This document shows, in pieces, positions 18,199 to 28,177 of a stretch of DNA of 64,000 bases. Under the pieces are notes generated by a model that saw nothing but the letters and a program-made list of their open reading frames with translations, was not told the origin of the DNA and did no database searches. The position numbers were made by a program, and so were the translations under genes. Each line of letters starts with the position of its first letter. The stretch's first letter is position 1. This DNA comes from Ignavibacteriales bacterium (GTDB taxonomy: Bacteria > Bacteroidota > Ignavibacteria > Ignavibacteriales > Ignavibacteriaceae), in contig JADJMD010000012.1 in the NCBI GenBank assembly GCA_016709765.1, forward strand, positions 372,001 through 436,000. Direction: 5' to 3'.

Positions 18199-19449
18199 TT
18201 ATAATTCGTTGAAAAAATCTTGCACTTTTTTAATAAGCTTGCCAATTTGATTTTCAGATTTTTCTTTTTGTTTTTTAATTAAAACCTGATACTCACTTGA
18301 CTTGCCGCCCGGTATTCCCTTAATTAATCCTGCAACAGTTGCAAACTCAGGACTTTCAATTTCATTTGATAATCCTGCACCCAACTCTTGCGGAACACCG
18401 ATTCTGGTCGGTAAACCAAAAACTTCTTCTGCTAATTCTGTAACGCCGTTTAGTAATGATCCGCCGCCTGTAAGCACAATTCCAGCTTTTATTTTGGATT
18501 TGAAACCGGCGGTTCGTAATTCATTATCAACAAGTGTAAACAGTTCTTTCATTCTTAAACTTATGATTTGTGTAAGCAGACTCACTGGAATTTTTGTATT
18601 CCCTCTTGCGCCAACACCTTTAATCAAAATATCTTCATCTTTAATAATTGCATTCTCACTTGCATAACCGTATTCTTTTTTGAGTCTTTCGGCTTCATCT
18701 GTCATAACACCAAGAGATTCGCGAATATCATTTGTAACTTGATTTCCTGCAACTCCAATTACTCTTGTGTGCTTAATAGCTTTTTTATGATAGATAGCTA
18801 TATCTGTTGTACCACCACCAATATCTATTAAAGCAACTCCTAAATCTTTTTCACTTTCTTCCAATACAGATGCACTTGATGCGATTGGCTGCAAGATATA
18901 ATCCTGAACTTGATAACCTGCACGTTCAACAGATTTTCTAATATTTTCCATTGCTGGTATTGAGGCAAGCACAACATGATTACTTGCTTCTAATCTTGAA
19001 CCAGACATTCCAATTGGATTTTCAATTCCACTTTGATGATCAATTGAAAATTCTTCCGGAATTATATGAAGAATTTGTCTATCACTTGGAATTCTGATTG
19101 TACGAACATCAGCTTCTAATCGATCAAGATCATCTTTAGTGATTTCTTTTTCATCACGATTTATTGTCACATAATTTCTATGTCTGATACTTGTAATATG
19201 TTCACCGGCAACACCAACATTAACTGTTGTAACTTCAAAGCCAGCTCTGTTGGAGGCAATAGACATTGCCGATTTAATTGCTTCAGCAGTTTTACCAATA
19301 TTTGCAACTAATCCTTTATGCAATCCTTCGGAAGGAGCAACACCAAACCCAAGTATATCAATCTTGTTTTGTTCTGGAATCTTTTCAGCAATTACAGCAC
19401 AAACTTTTGTTGTTCCTAAATCTAATCCAACTAAAATTTCTTTTTTCAT
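18199..19449 (-). CDS. ftsA: Cell division protein FtsA
   Basis: A 416-residue actin-fold ATPase that tethers FtsZ to the membrane. The phosphate-1 motif GLDLGTTKVCAVIAE opens the protein, the SHS2 (1C) insert lies about 85-165, the second phosphate motif is VALIDIGGGTTDIAIY near 210, and the adenosine motif is LTGGGSLLNGV near 340. A C-terminal amphipathic helix (GKLIKKVQDFFNEL) is the expected membrane anchor. Its start overlaps the ftsQ stop as TAATG, and ftsZ follows. Confidence 0.96.
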   Translation of the reverse strand: MKKEILVGLDLGTTKVCAVIAEKIPEQNKIDILGFGVAPSEGLHKGLVANIGKTAEAIKSAMSIASNRAGFEVTTVNVGVAGEHITSIRHRNYVTINRDEKEITKDDLDRLEADVRTIRIPSDRQILHIIPEEFSIDHQSGIENPIGMSGSRLEASNHVVLASIPAMENIRKSVERAGYQVQDYILQPIASSASVLEESEKDLGVALIDIGGGTTDIAIYHKKAIKHTRVIGVAGNQVTNDIRESLGVMTDEAERLKKEYGYASENAIIKDEDILIKGVGARGNTKIPVSLLTQIISLRMKELFTLVDNELRTAGFKSKIKAGIVLTGGGSLLNGVTELAEEVFGLPTRIGVPQELGAGLSNEIESPEFATVAGLIKGIPGGKSSEYQVLIKKQKEKSENQIGKLIKKVQDFFNEL

Positions 19450-20216
19450 TAAATCAAGCCTGTGTTTTCTTTGCTTCCGATGTATGCTTCATTTGTAAAT
19501 CTTAAATCTATGTATTCAGTATTTTGATAACTTGCTTTTAAATTGTTTATTCTTTCCCAAACTAAACTAAGGTAAATCATTTTTTTAGATTCATTACCTC
19601 TTCCAAAAACAACAGGATAATTAACTCCTGAAAAGGTTAACACAACATCGCCACCATTTTTAAGATTTATCTCTGATAGTTTTTTTGATAATTCAATATC
19701 TGTAATTTTAGCTGCATCTATAATTCTAAATGCTTCAACAACATCTTCCGTTTTATAAATTGTAGCAGGTGAAAGTTTATCTGTTATTCTAAAATTGCTT
19801 ATTACCGGAATATCCGAGTATGTTGTATATTCTTGAATCTTTAGTAGTTCAAAATCATTTGTTAAAAAGTATGGCTCTGTTCTGCTCAACAACACAGCAT
19901 AAATATCCTTTTCTTTGATCCTCACATCAACATTTCCGAGTCCATCAGATTTTACTTCGGCTTTAGCAATATATGGATGCTCTTCAATTCTTTTTTTAAT
20001 CATGTTAAGAGTTAAATCATCATAAACAGATGATTGATCTATATCAGCAAATCGCAAATAGATTTTTTTATTTAACAAATGATTACCGTAAATATTTATC
20101 ATTTTAATTTCCTCTTTTCCCTTTTTGTTATATGTAAAAAGAGACAAGTATAAAATTGAAAGTACAATTACAGATAAAAGAATAATGCCAAATATTTTTC
20201 CAAAATCATTTTTCAT
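19449..20216 (-). CDS. ftsQ: Cell division protein FtsQ (POTRA domain)
   Basis: A 255-residue bitopic protein: short cytoplasmic start, one membrane helix at about 9-29, a POTRA domain (INIYGNHLLNKK through KRIEEHPYIAKAEVK and VRIKEKDIYAVL) and a beta domain to the C-terminus. In the divisome FtsQ links FtsA/FtsZ-side proteins to FtsL/FtsB and septal synthesis. Sequence identity is always low in this family; the call rests on domain layout and position between murC and ftsA. Both ends overlap neighbours as TAATG. Confidence 0.88.
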   Translation of the reverse strand: MKNDFGKIFGIILLSVIVLSILYLSLFTYNKKGKEEIKMINIYGNHLLNKKIYLRFADIDQSSVYDDLTLNMIKKRIEEHPYIAKAEVKSDGLGNVDVRIKEKDIYAVLLSRTEPYFLTNDFELLKIQEYTTYSDIPVISNFRITDKLSPATIYKTEDVVEAFRIIDAAKITDIELSKKLSEINLKNGGDVVLTFSGVNYPVVFGRGNESKKMIYLSLVWERINNLKASYQNTEYIDLRFTNEAYIGSKENTGLI

Positions 20217-21589
20217 TAATTTTTATTTAACATCTCTACAAACTGCTCACCATATTTCCAGATATCTCCCGCACCCATTGTTACAACAATATCTCCATCT
20301 TTTTTAATTTCATCCAGTAAAGAAGGCACTTCATTTTTATTAGCAACATAATGAACATTTTTATGTCCAAACTTTTTTGTTGTCGATGCAATTAATTCCC
20401 CGGTTATGCCTTCAATTGGCAATTCCCTTGCAGGATATACATCAGTACAAATAAAAACATCAGAATTAAGAAAGGCTCTGCCAAACTCCTGATAAAAATC
20501 TTTAGTACGCGAATAAAGATGTGGTTGAAAAACAACAATTAATCTTCTATTCCAACCATCTCTAATCCCTTTTAAAGTAGCTGCCGCTTCAGTTGGATGA
20601 TGTGCGTAATCATCTATAACCAAAATTTCCTTATTGTATTTAACTTCAAATCTTCTGTAAACACCAGAGAAAGTTTCTAATGCTGATTTTATAATTTTAA
20701 AATCTATTCCGAGTTCCGTTCCAATTACAATAGCAACAAGTGAGTTGTTGATATTATGTGTACCAGGAATTTTTAAAGTGATCTCACCTAGCTCTTTACC
20801 AAAATATTTAACTTTGTAAGTGCTAGTAAATCCATTATGAGTAATATCCATAGCTCTAACATCGGCCTGAGCATTCAATCCATATGTAATAATTTTTTTG
20901 TTGATGTGCGGCATTATATCCTGCAATGCCGGTTCATCTAAACACAATGTAACAAAACCATAGAAAGGTACTTTATTTGCAAACTCAATGAAGGCGGATT
21001 TTATATCATCCAAGTCTTTGTACGTGTCAAGATGTTCGCTTTCTAATGTTGTGATAGCTGCAATAGTTGGAGTAAGTTTTAAAAACGTTCTATCAAATTC
21101 ATCTGCTTCTACAACAATAAATTCTCCACTCCCAAGTCTTGCGTTTGTTCCGCCTAAACCGCTAAGCTTTCCACCAACAATAATTGTAGGGTCAATTCCA
21201 CCTTCAGTTAAAGTTAATCCAACCATTGATGTTGTTGTAGTTTTACCATGCGTGCCAGAAATTCCGATCCCATATTTCATCCGCATTGTTTCAGCAAGCA
21301 TTTCAGATCTTTTTATTATAGGAATCTTTCGATCAATAGCTGCTTTAACTTCTGGGTTATCAATCTGAACTGCAGAAGAATAAACGAGAACATCAGCATC
21401 TTTTAAATTTTCCGGAGAATGACCTTCATATACTTTTATTCCGATGCTTTCAAGTCTATCCGTAACTTCACTTTTGGATTTATCAGAACCAGAAACAATA
21501 AAGCCCTGACTCAAAAGAATCTCTGCTATTCCGCTCATTCCTATTCCGCCAATACCAACAAAGTGAACTTTTTTAATATTCTTGAACAT
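20216..21589 (-). CDS. murC: UDP-N-acetylmuramate--L-alanine ligase
   Basis: A 457-residue Mur ligase that adds the first alanine to UDP-MurNAc. The Rossmann start VHFVGIGGIGMSGIAEILL, the ATP-binding GISGTHGKTTTTSM near 112, the Mur ligase motif EADEFDRTF and the C-terminal DDYAHHPTE and FQPHLYSRT are all visible. It follows the small membrane protein gene directly and precedes ftsQ with a one-base overlap. No murB or ddl is interposed, although these often follow murC. Confidence 0.97.
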   Translation of the reverse strand: MFKNIKKVHFVGIGGIGMSGIAEILLSQGFIVSGSDKSKSEVTDRLESIGIKVYEGHSPENLKDADVLVYSSAVQIDNPEVKAAIDRKIPIIKRSEMLAETMRMKYGIGISGTHGKTTTTSMVGLTLTEGGIDPTIIVGGKLSGLGGTNARLGSGEFIVVEADEFDRTFLKLTPTIAAITTLESEHLDTYKDLDDIKSAFIEFANKVPFYGFVTLCLDEPALQDIMPHINKKIITYGLNAQADVRAMDITHNGFTSTYKVKYFGKELGEITLKIPGTHNINNSLVAIVIGTELGIDFKIIKSALETFSGVYRRFEVKYNKEILVIDDYAHHPTEAAATLKGIRDGWNRRLIVVFQPHLYSRTKDFYQEFGRAFLNSDVFICTDVYPARELPIEGITGELIASTTKKFGHKNVHYVANKNEVPSLLDEIKKDGDIVVTMGAGDIWKYGEQFVEMLNKN

Positions 21590-22069
21590 CTATACTTTTT
21601 CTACTTCAAGTTTAAGTTGATGAAATTTTTTGAGTAACTCATTTTCATTTTCATAATCATTCGGTCTAACTACAAACGGTCTTATTCTGGAATTAATTTT
21701 TATTCTAACCAATTTTAAGGGATTAGATTTTCCATATCTTCTATCTTTACCGAGCTTAATCGCTTTAATTTCATTTTTGTGAATAAGCTTGGAACCAAAC
21801 CTATCACTAAATACTAAACCCTCATTATTAAATTCGATATATCTGTTTCTATAAAGATTGAACAACAATGCAATTACAGAAACAACAACAATAAAGGCAA
21901 GCAAGTAAATTATTGGATCGTGTGTAATTAGTGTATAAGAACTTTCAACAAACTCTCCTCTAATCAACAAGTAAATTGCAAATGCAACGAAGTATATAAT
22001 TGTTGACTGATAATAAAACGACATATTATACTTGAATTTACTTTTATATTTTAATTGTTCGTCTGTCAT
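21590..22069 (-). CDS. Two-helix membrane protein with PH-like C-terminal domain
   Basis: A 159-residue protein of unknown function placed between murG and murC. Two membrane helices (about 17-37 and 50-72) are followed by a beta-rich domain, residues 73-159, with the pattern YIEFNNEGLVFSDRFG...IHKNEIKAIKLGKDRR...LVRIKINSR, which resembles bacterial PH (bPH2/YdbT-like) or YcxB-like domains. Its ATG overlaps the murG stop as ATGA, and murC begins one base after its stop, so it is an integral part of the operon. A role in lipid II synthesis or divisome assembly is suggested only by this tight coupling. Confidence 0.7.
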   Translation of the reverse strand: MTDEQLKYKSKFKYNMSFYYQSTIIYFVAFAIYLLIRGEFVESSYTLITHDPIIYLLAFIVVVSVIALLFNLYRNRYIEFNNEGLVFSDRFGSKLIHKNEIKAIKLGKDRRYGKSNPLKLVRIKINSRIRPFVVRPNDYENENELLKKFHQLKLEVEKV

Positions 22070-23169
22070 GTTGCTAAAGCAAAATTAATTGCGCTCTTGG
22101 CTATTACATTTGCCGCTTCAGGTCTTGAGATACTTTTAGCGTTTTCGCTCAAACTTTTTAATAAAATTTTGTTCTGAACTAATTCAAATATTTTTTCCTT
22201 CAAAACCGAATTCACGTCAGAATCCTTAATCAAGATTGCAGCATTTTTATCTGCAAGCGATTTAGCATTAAAATATTGATGATTCTCCGCGACGTGGGGC
22301 GACGGAATTAATATTGAAGGAATTCCTAGAACAGTTAGCTCAGCAATGGTAGTTGCACCAGCCCTCGCAACAAGCAAATCACAAGCTGAGTAAGCTTTGT
22401 TCATGTCTTCAACAAAATCCAGAATTTTCACGGAGTCTAAATTAATGTTTTTATAGCTATGATAATAATTTTTTCCAGTTTGCCAGACGATTTGTAAAGA
22501 TTTTTTTTCTAACTCCTCAACACAATCGGCAACGGCTTTATTAATTGATGCTGCTCCTAAACTTCCTCCAAGTACAAGAACAGTAAACTTGCCTTCATCA
22601 AGACCAAAAGATTTTTTTGCTTCTTCTTTAGTAGATGAACCAAGTTCACTTCTAACAGGGTTACCTGTCAATTTTATTTTATCAGGTCTTCTCAAATATT
22701 TTTTTGAATCTTCAAATGAAATGTTCACTTCATCAGCATAACGCTCTAACAACCGAGTAGTTAAACCTGGATAACTATTGGATTCCATTAAAATTACTTT
22801 TGCTCCCAACACAGATGCTCCCCATACTGCAGGACCCGCAACATAACCGCCTGAACCTATCGCAACTCGAGGTTTAAATCTGAAAGAAATAAATAACGAT
22901 TGCACAAGCGATACAAATAGTTTTACCGGGAACAATAAATTTTCAAGATTAAACTTTCTAGCAAATCCTTTTATCCAGATTGATTTAAATCCATAACCAA
23001 GTTTTGGAATTACTCTTCCTTCAATTTTAGATTTTGTACCCACAAAGATTATTTCAGCTTCAGGTTTTAATCTCTTAATCTCATCTGCAACTGCAATTGC
23101 TGGATACAAATGTCCGCCTGTTCCGCCGCCGGCAAAAAGAAATCGATATGGATTGTTCTGTCTCTTCAT
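22066..23169 (-). CDS. murG: Lipid II synthase MurG (GlcNAc transferase)
   Basis: A 367-residue GT-B glycosyltransferase at the inner face of the membrane that converts lipid I to lipid II. The N-terminal glycine loop FAGGGTGGHLYPAIAVA, the donor-site LVLGGSLGAASIN near 200, and SRAGATTIAEL and HVAENHQ-type segments in the C-terminal half are diagnostic (here ARAGATTIAEL and PHVAENHQYFNA). I start it at ATG 23169, which overlaps the ftsW stop as TGATG; the GTG three bases upstream is possible. The stop overlaps the next gene as ATGA. Confidence 0.97.
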   Translation of the reverse strand: MKRQNNPYRFLFAGGGTGGHLYPAIAVADEIKRLKPEAEIIFVGTKSKIEGRVIPKLGYGFKSIWIKGFARKFNLENLLFPVKLFVSLVQSLFISFRFKPRVAIGSGGYVAGPAVWGASVLGAKVILMESNSYPGLTTRLLERYADEVNISFEDSKKYLRRPDKIKLTGNPVRSELGSSTKEEAKKSFGLDEGKFTVLVLGGSLGAASINKAVADCVEELEKKSLQIVWQTGKNYYHSYKNINLDSVKILDFVEDMNKAYSACDLLVARAGATTIAELTVLGIPSILIPSPHVAENHQYFNAKSLADKNAAILIKDSDVNSVLKEKIFELVQNKILLKSLSENAKSISRPEAANVIAKSAINFALAT

Positions 23170-24332
23170 CACTTAAAATCCTGAAATGCTAATTCATTTT
23201 TCTTTAAGGATTCAATCTCACTTTGCTTTTGTTTTTCTTTATCCTTTTCAGTTTGATGATTATAAATTGCTACGTTCATTAGTATCCCAACTGAAGCGCT
23301 AAGAAAAATAATTGACGTCCCACCGTAACTAATAAACGGCAGAGCAAGCCCTGTTGTTGGAAATAATCCAGTAGCAACTGCAGCATTTACAAATGCATAG
23401 ATAATAATTGAAAATGAAATTCCGAACGCAAGCATTTGTCCAAACTTATCCTTTGCTCTTTTCGCGATAAGAATTCCTGCAACAAAAAGAACAACATAGA
23501 AAAGAAGAACTACAATAACGCCAATAAATCCAGTTTCTTCACCAAGAATAGCAAAAATAAAATCACCATAAGATTCCGGTAAAAACAAATTACTTTGCCT
23601 GCTATTTCCAATTCCAACTCCGAATATTCCACCGCTGCCGAGACTTAGCATTCCTTGTTTAAGTTGATGATTAATTGTTCCGCCATCTCCAAAAGAATTT
23701 ATAAATCCTATAATTCTTTTTCTTGAGTGAGGTAGAATCATTGCAAAAGAACTTGCAGCAATTATCAAACTGAATGACGAAACAAAAATATGTTTGAGCC
23801 TTGCTCCGCCTACATATAGCATAGTTAGAGAAATTACAACAATTAATGCAGCAGTACTGACATTTGGTTGAATAAATATTAATCCGGCAATCATCATAAC
23901 CCAAATGAACAAATACATAAATCCATTTTTAAAATCTAAAATATCATCTCTCTTTTTTTCTAATAAATAAGAAAGGTGAACTATTAGAAGTAATCTTGCT
24001 ATATCTGCAGGTTGAATAGTTATAAACCCAAGGTTTAACCATCTGCCTGCTCCCTTTACTTGAGGAGCAAATATCAATGTTATAATCAAAAGTAAAACCG
24101 TACTAAGAATGGCAGGTTTACTAATTTTCTTATACCATTCATAAGGAATAAAACTAAATATTGCCATCATAAATAAACCGGCAACAACTCTTGAAAGATG
24201 CGAGTTGAATAAGTGAAAAGCGCTATCAAACTTTGCAGCGCTATAGGTGTTGCTTGCGCTCATCACTACTATCAATCCGATTAAGATTAAACTAAATGAG
24301 GCAAAGAAAACTGTGATTGCTAATTTTTTCAT
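23169..24332 (-). CDS. ftsW: Septal SEDS peptidoglycan polymerase FtsW
   Basis: A 387-residue SEDS-family membrane protein with about ten helices that polymerises lipid II together with FtsI. Family segments include KGAGRWLNLGFITIQPAD near residue 93, the catalytic-loop region, LSLGSGGIFGVGIGNSRQ near 230, and TTGLALPFISYGGTS near 332. The C-terminal tail after residue 355 is polar and lysine/glutamate-rich. Position between murD and murG distinguishes it from RodA. The start overlaps the murD stop by 4 bp. Confidence 0.95.
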   Translation of the reverse strand: MKKLAITVFFASFSLILIGLIVVMSASNTYSAAKFDSAFHLFNSHLSRVVAGLFMMAIFSFIPYEWYKKISKPAILSTVLLLIITLIFAPQVKGAGRWLNLGFITIQPADIARLLLIVHLSYLLEKKRDDILDFKNGFMYLFIWVMMIAGLIFIQPNVSTAALIVVISLTMLYVGGARLKHIFVSSFSLIIAASSFAMILPHSRKRIIGFINSFGDGGTINHQLKQGMLSLGSGGIFGVGIGNSRQSNLFLPESYGDFIFAILGEETGFIGVIVVLLFYVVLFVAGILIAKRAKDKFGQMLAFGISFSIIIYAFVNAAVATGLFPTTGLALPFISYGGTSIIFLSASVGILMNVAIYNHQTEKDKEKQKQSEIESLKKNELAFQDFK

Positions 24333-25678
24333 TTACCGTTTACTATTTCTTTAAATACTTTTCCGCGATGTTCGTAATTATCAAACATATCAAAACTTGC
24401 ACAAGCTGGTGAAAGCAAAACAACATCACCCTCTCGAGCTTCACTAATAACTGAGTTTATCACTTCGTCAAAATCTTTTTTAATCTCAGTTTTTACTTTA
24501 GAATGAAAGTAATTAAAAACTTTTTCTGCTGATGAACCGATTGCATAAATCTTCTTAACTTTTTCTTTTACTAAATCTTCAATCACCGAGTAATCATTAC
24601 CTTTGTCTTGTCCGCCAAGTATTAGGATAATTGGATCATCAAAACTTTTCAAAGCAACAATTACAGAATCAATGTTTGTGGCTTTAGAATCATTAATAAA
24701 TTTCACCCCATCAATTTCCCTTACTAGTTCAATCCTGTGTTCAACTCCTTTAAATGATCTTAATGCCTCAAGAATTTTTTCATTATGAAGATTAAAAATC
24801 TTTGCCACAATTATCACAGCCATTGCATTCTGAACGTTATGCTCGCCCCTAATAAATATATCGGAAACATTACAAGTAAATTCCAATACATCATTTTTAA
24901 CATATTTTACTTCATTATTTTCTAAAAAACATCCGTTAGTAACTTTTTTTGTTGTTGAAAAAAAGAAAATTTTACTTTTAGCATTTTTGAAATTCTGATT
25001 TAATAAATCACTATCCTTACTTAAAATTAGAAAATCATTCCCATCTTGGTTCTCAAATATTCTCAGCTTTGATTGTGCATATTTTTCAATACTGTTTTCA
25101 TATCTGTTTAGGTGATCCGGAGTAATGTTCAATATCATTGCAACTTTGGGTTTGAATTTGTCAATTAAATCTAACTGAAAGCTCGATATCTCAAGTGCCA
25201 CAAATTCATTTTCTTTCGCTCCAGCAGATATTTCAGAAAATGCTAAGCCAATATTACCAGCCGTATAAGTTTTCTTTCCACATTCATTGAAAAGATAACC
25301 GCACAGACTAGTTGTTGTGGTTTTACCATTAGTCCCTGTAATCCCAATAACATTTGCATTACAAAATGAGGAAGCAAATTCAACTTCACTTATTGTTTTA
25401 ACATTTTTAGCTTTTGCATTTTTAATAACTTCAGCATCTGACGGAACACCGGGGCTTACAACCATCAAATTACAATCAAAAACTTTTTCTGTGTGTTTAC
25501 CAATTTCAAAATCTATTTTTTCTTTTTGTAAAACTTGAGTTGAAGTTTTTAATTTTTCTTCACATCCTGCATCACTAACAAATGGAATCGCACCAAGCTT
25601 TTTTGCAAGCTTTGCAGCACCAAGCCCGCTTCTTGCGGCACCAATTATCGATATTTTTTTGTTATTAATGTCTAACAT
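24329..25678 (-). CDS. murD: UDP-N-acetylmuramoylalanine--D-glutamate ligase
   Basis: A 449-residue Mur ligase adding D-glutamate. The Rossmann start SIIGAARSGLGAAKLAKKLG, the ATP loop GITGTNGKTTTTSLCGYLF near 113, LNITPDHLNRYENSIEKYAQSK in part near 185, NDSKATN near 311 and LLSPACASFDMFDNYEHRG near 420 (all family hallmarks) are present. It sits between mraY (one base gap) and ftsW (4-bp overlap) in the operon. Confidence 0.96.
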   Translation of the reverse strand: MLDINNKKISIIGAARSGLGAAKLAKKLGAIPFVSDAGCEEKLKTSTQVLQKEKIDFEIGKHTEKVFDCNLMVVSPGVPSDAEVIKNAKAKNVKTISEVEFASSFCNANVIGITGTNGKTTTTSLCGYLFNECGKKTYTAGNIGLAFSEISAGAKENEFVALEISSFQLDLIDKFKPKVAMILNITPDHLNRYENSIEKYAQSKLRIFENQDGNDFLILSKDSDLLNQNFKNAKSKIFFFSTTKKVTNGCFLENNEVKYVKNDVLEFTCNVSDIFIRGEHNVQNAMAVIIVAKIFNLHNEKILEALRSFKGVEHRIELVREIDGVKFINDSKATNIDSVIVALKSFDDPIILILGGQDKGNDYSVIEDLVKEKVKKIYAIGSSAEKVFNYFHSKVKTEIKKDFDEVINSVISEAREGDVVLLSPACASFDMFDNYEHRGKVFKEIVNGK

Positions 25679-25679
25679 C

Positions 25680-26789
25680 TTATCTAATTTTAAATGAAAC
25701 TAAAGTTACAATAGCAAGTATGATTGCGATAATATAAGCACGCACAACAATTTTGGGTTCTGCCCATCCAACCATTTCAAAATGATGATGAATTGGTGCC
25801 ATCTTAAAAACCCTTTTGCCTTCACCAAATTTTTTCTTAGTGTATTTGAAGTAAAGCCTTTGAACAATTACAGATAAAGTTTCCATAAAAAATATTCCGC
25901 CAAGAATTGGAATAAATAATTCTTTCTTGATTAGCACTGCTATTATTCCAAACGCACCACCCAAAGCAAGTGAGCCCGTATCACCCATAAACACTTGTGC
26001 GGGATATGAATTGAACCAGAGAAATCCTAAACCGGCACCTATTAATGCTGCAATAAAAACAGTTAATTCTCCTGCTCCTGGCAGATGGATTATATTTAAA
26101 TAATTTGCAAAGATTGTATTGCCACTAAAGTATGATAGTAAAGCAAGCGCAATCATAACTATCACTATTACACCAGTTGCTAATCCATCTAATCCATCAG
26201 TTAAGTTTACCGCATTTGATGTTGCTGTTATGATAAACACAACCAGCGGTATGTAGAAAATTGAGAAATCTAAATTTACATTTTTTAAAAATGGAACTGT
26301 TGTTAAAGTGTTTACATCTTTAAATTCAGGTAAAAAGTAAACTGCACAACCAACTATTAGTCCAATCGTAACCTGTCCTAAAATTTTATATCTACCAATC
26401 AATCCGTTTGGATATTTTTTTATTACTTTCAAATAGTCGTCTAAAAATCCGACTAGACTTAACCAAATTGTACCAACAAGAATTAATATTATGTATGTGC
26501 TTTTTAAATCAGCCCAAAGCAATACAGGAATAACAACAGAAAATATTATTATCATTCCACCCATTGTTGGTGTGCCTGCTTTTGACCAATGAAACTTGGG
26601 ACCATCAGCTTTTTTTGCTTCACCAATTTGATGTGCTTGCAAACGCTTAATAATTTTTGGACCGAGATAGAATGCCAGGAACAATCCTGTTATTGCTGCT
26701 AGTGCAGAACGGAATGTTAAGAATCTAAAAATATCAAATCCTGGTGGATTGAAAGTTTTATTTATGTATTCAAATAAATAGTAAAGCAT
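25680..26789 (-). CDS. mraY: Phospho-MurNAc-pentapeptide transferase
   Basis: A 369-residue polytopic enzyme (about ten helices) transferring phospho-MurNAc-pentapeptide to undecaprenyl phosphate to make lipid I. Conserved cytoplasmic motifs are PTMGGMIII near 76, the aspartate pair in FLDDYLKV near 120, NLTDGLDGLATG near 200, FMGDTGSLALGG near 275 and the histidine cluster PIHHHFE near 340. It overlaps the murF stop by one base (TAATG) and precedes murD. Confidence 0.97.
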   Translation of the reverse strand: MLYYLFEYINKTFNPPGFDIFRFLTFRSALAAITGLFLAFYLGPKIIKRLQAHQIGEAKKADGPKFHWSKAGTPTMGGMIIIFSVVIPVLLWADLKSTYIILILVGTIWLSLVGFLDDYLKVIKKYPNGLIGRYKILGQVTIGLIVGCAVYFLPEFKDVNTLTTVPFLKNVNLDFSIFYIPLVVFIITATSNAVNLTDGLDGLATGVIVIVMIALALLSYFSGNTIFANYLNIIHLPGAGELTVFIAALIGAGLGFLWFNSYPAQVFMGDTGSLALGGAFGIIAVLIKKELFIPILGGIFFMETLSVIVQRLYFKYTKKKFGEGKRVFKMAPIHHHFEMVGWAEPKIVVRAYIIAIILAIVTLVSFKIR

Positions 26790-28177
26790 TATTTTTTTCT
26801 TGTTTCAAGAATCGAAACAAACTCTTCCATTTTCATTCCGCGTGAGCCTTTAACAAGGATTGCAGAATTATTAATATCTAATGTTTTTAAAAAGTTTGTT
26901 AATGATTCTCTATCATTAAAGTGCTGATGTACTATTGTTTTATGATTTAACTTTTGATTCATTAACTTCATCATTTTACCAATAGCATATACTTCATCAA
27001 CTTTAATTTTATCGATGAAGCTTGCTAACTCTAAATGTTTTGCTTTTGATTCAGGGCCGAGTTCAAACATATCTCCAAGAACAGCAATTTTCTTTCTTCT
27101 TGATTCAATCTTATTCAAAATTTCAAGCGATGCTTTCATCGAATCTGGATTAGCGTTGTAAGTATCATTAATAAGAGCAAACTTTTTATAATTTTTAATT
27201 TCTAATCTTTTGTTATAAGATTTTATTTTCTTTAAAGCTTTTTGAATTTGTGAATTTGTTAATCCCAACTCAGATGCAATTGCAAAAGCAGCAGTAAAGT
27301 TTAAAACATTTTTGTCACCACTAATTGGTAGAGTTATAACAGAATCACTTTTTTTACTTTTTATTTCAATCTGCGGTCGCGCTAACTTATCATAACCTTT
27401 AATACTTGATTTATAATCTGCTTTTTCATTCAAGGCAAATGTGATTTTATTTTTTACAGTCTTTCCAAATTCGTTTAAAATCTTATCATCATTATTTATA
27501 AAAACTTTTCCACCATTATTTAATGTTGCTTTTAATAACGCAGATTTTTCTTTAAACACACCTTTACGATTTTTCAAATATTCTAAATGTGAATCACCAA
27601 TGTTTGTTATCAAAGCTAAATCCGGATTAGTAATTGCTGTTGTGTAAGGAATCTCTCCAAAATGATTTGTTCCGAGTTCAGCAACTAATACTTGATGCTT
27701 TTCATTTGTACTTAAAATCGTTAACGGCACACCAATATGATTATTATTGTTTGCAACTGTTTTGTTCACTTTAAATTTTTCAGAAAGCAATGCTGCAAGA
27801 ATTTCTTTTGTTGTTGTCTTACCAGCACTTCCGGTTATTCCAATTATTTTTGCTTTAAGTTTTGAACGCCACAATTTTGCAACATCGCCTAATGCAACAA
27901 CGGTATCTTTAACAGTTATTACAGGAATTTCTAAATCACTAATCTTTTTAAAATTCTTCTCATTTATAATGATCGCTACTGCACCTCTTTTTACAACCTC
28001 ATCAATAAAATCGTGCGCGTCAAATCGTTCGCCTTTTATTGCAATAAACAAGGTGTGTTTTTTAATATCTCTTGAATTAATTGAAACATGATAAATAGAT
28101 TTAAACATATCAGGATTATAAATCACTGCTGTCGGGATATTAAAAATATCTTCTATGTTTAAATGTATTTTTTTCAT
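26789..28177 (-). CDS. murF: UDP-MurNAc-tripeptide--D-Ala-D-Ala ligase
   Basis: A 462-residue Mur ligase adding the D-Ala-D-Ala dipeptide. The ATP loop is GITGSAGKTTTKEILAALL near 118, with ELGTNHFGEI, ITNIGDSHLEYL, NDTYNANPDSMKASL and VLGDMFELG in the family's expected order. The start and stop both overlap neighbours by one base (TAATG), giving tight coupling between murE and mraY. No ddl gene supplying the dipeptide is in the window. Confidence 0.96.
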   Translation of the reverse strand: MKKIHLNIEDIFNIPTAVIYNPDMFKSIYHVSINSRDIKKHTLFIAIKGERFDAHDFIDEVVKRGAVAIIINEKNFKKISDLEIPVITVKDTVVALGDVAKLWRSKLKAKIIGITGSAGKTTTKEILAALLSEKFKVNKTVANNNNHIGVPLTILSTNEKHQVLVAELGTNHFGEIPYTTAITNPDLALITNIGDSHLEYLKNRKGVFKEKSALLKATLNNGGKVFINNDDKILNEFGKTVKNKITFALNEKADYKSSIKGYDKLARPQIEIKSKKSDSVITLPISGDKNVLNFTAAFAIASELGLTNSQIQKALKKIKSYNKRLEIKNYKKFALINDTYNANPDSMKASLEILNKIESRRKKIAVLGDMFELGPESKAKHLELASFIDKIKVDEVYAIGKMMKLMNQKLNHKTIVHQHFNDRESLTNFLKTLDINNSAILVKGSRGMKMEEFVSILETRKK

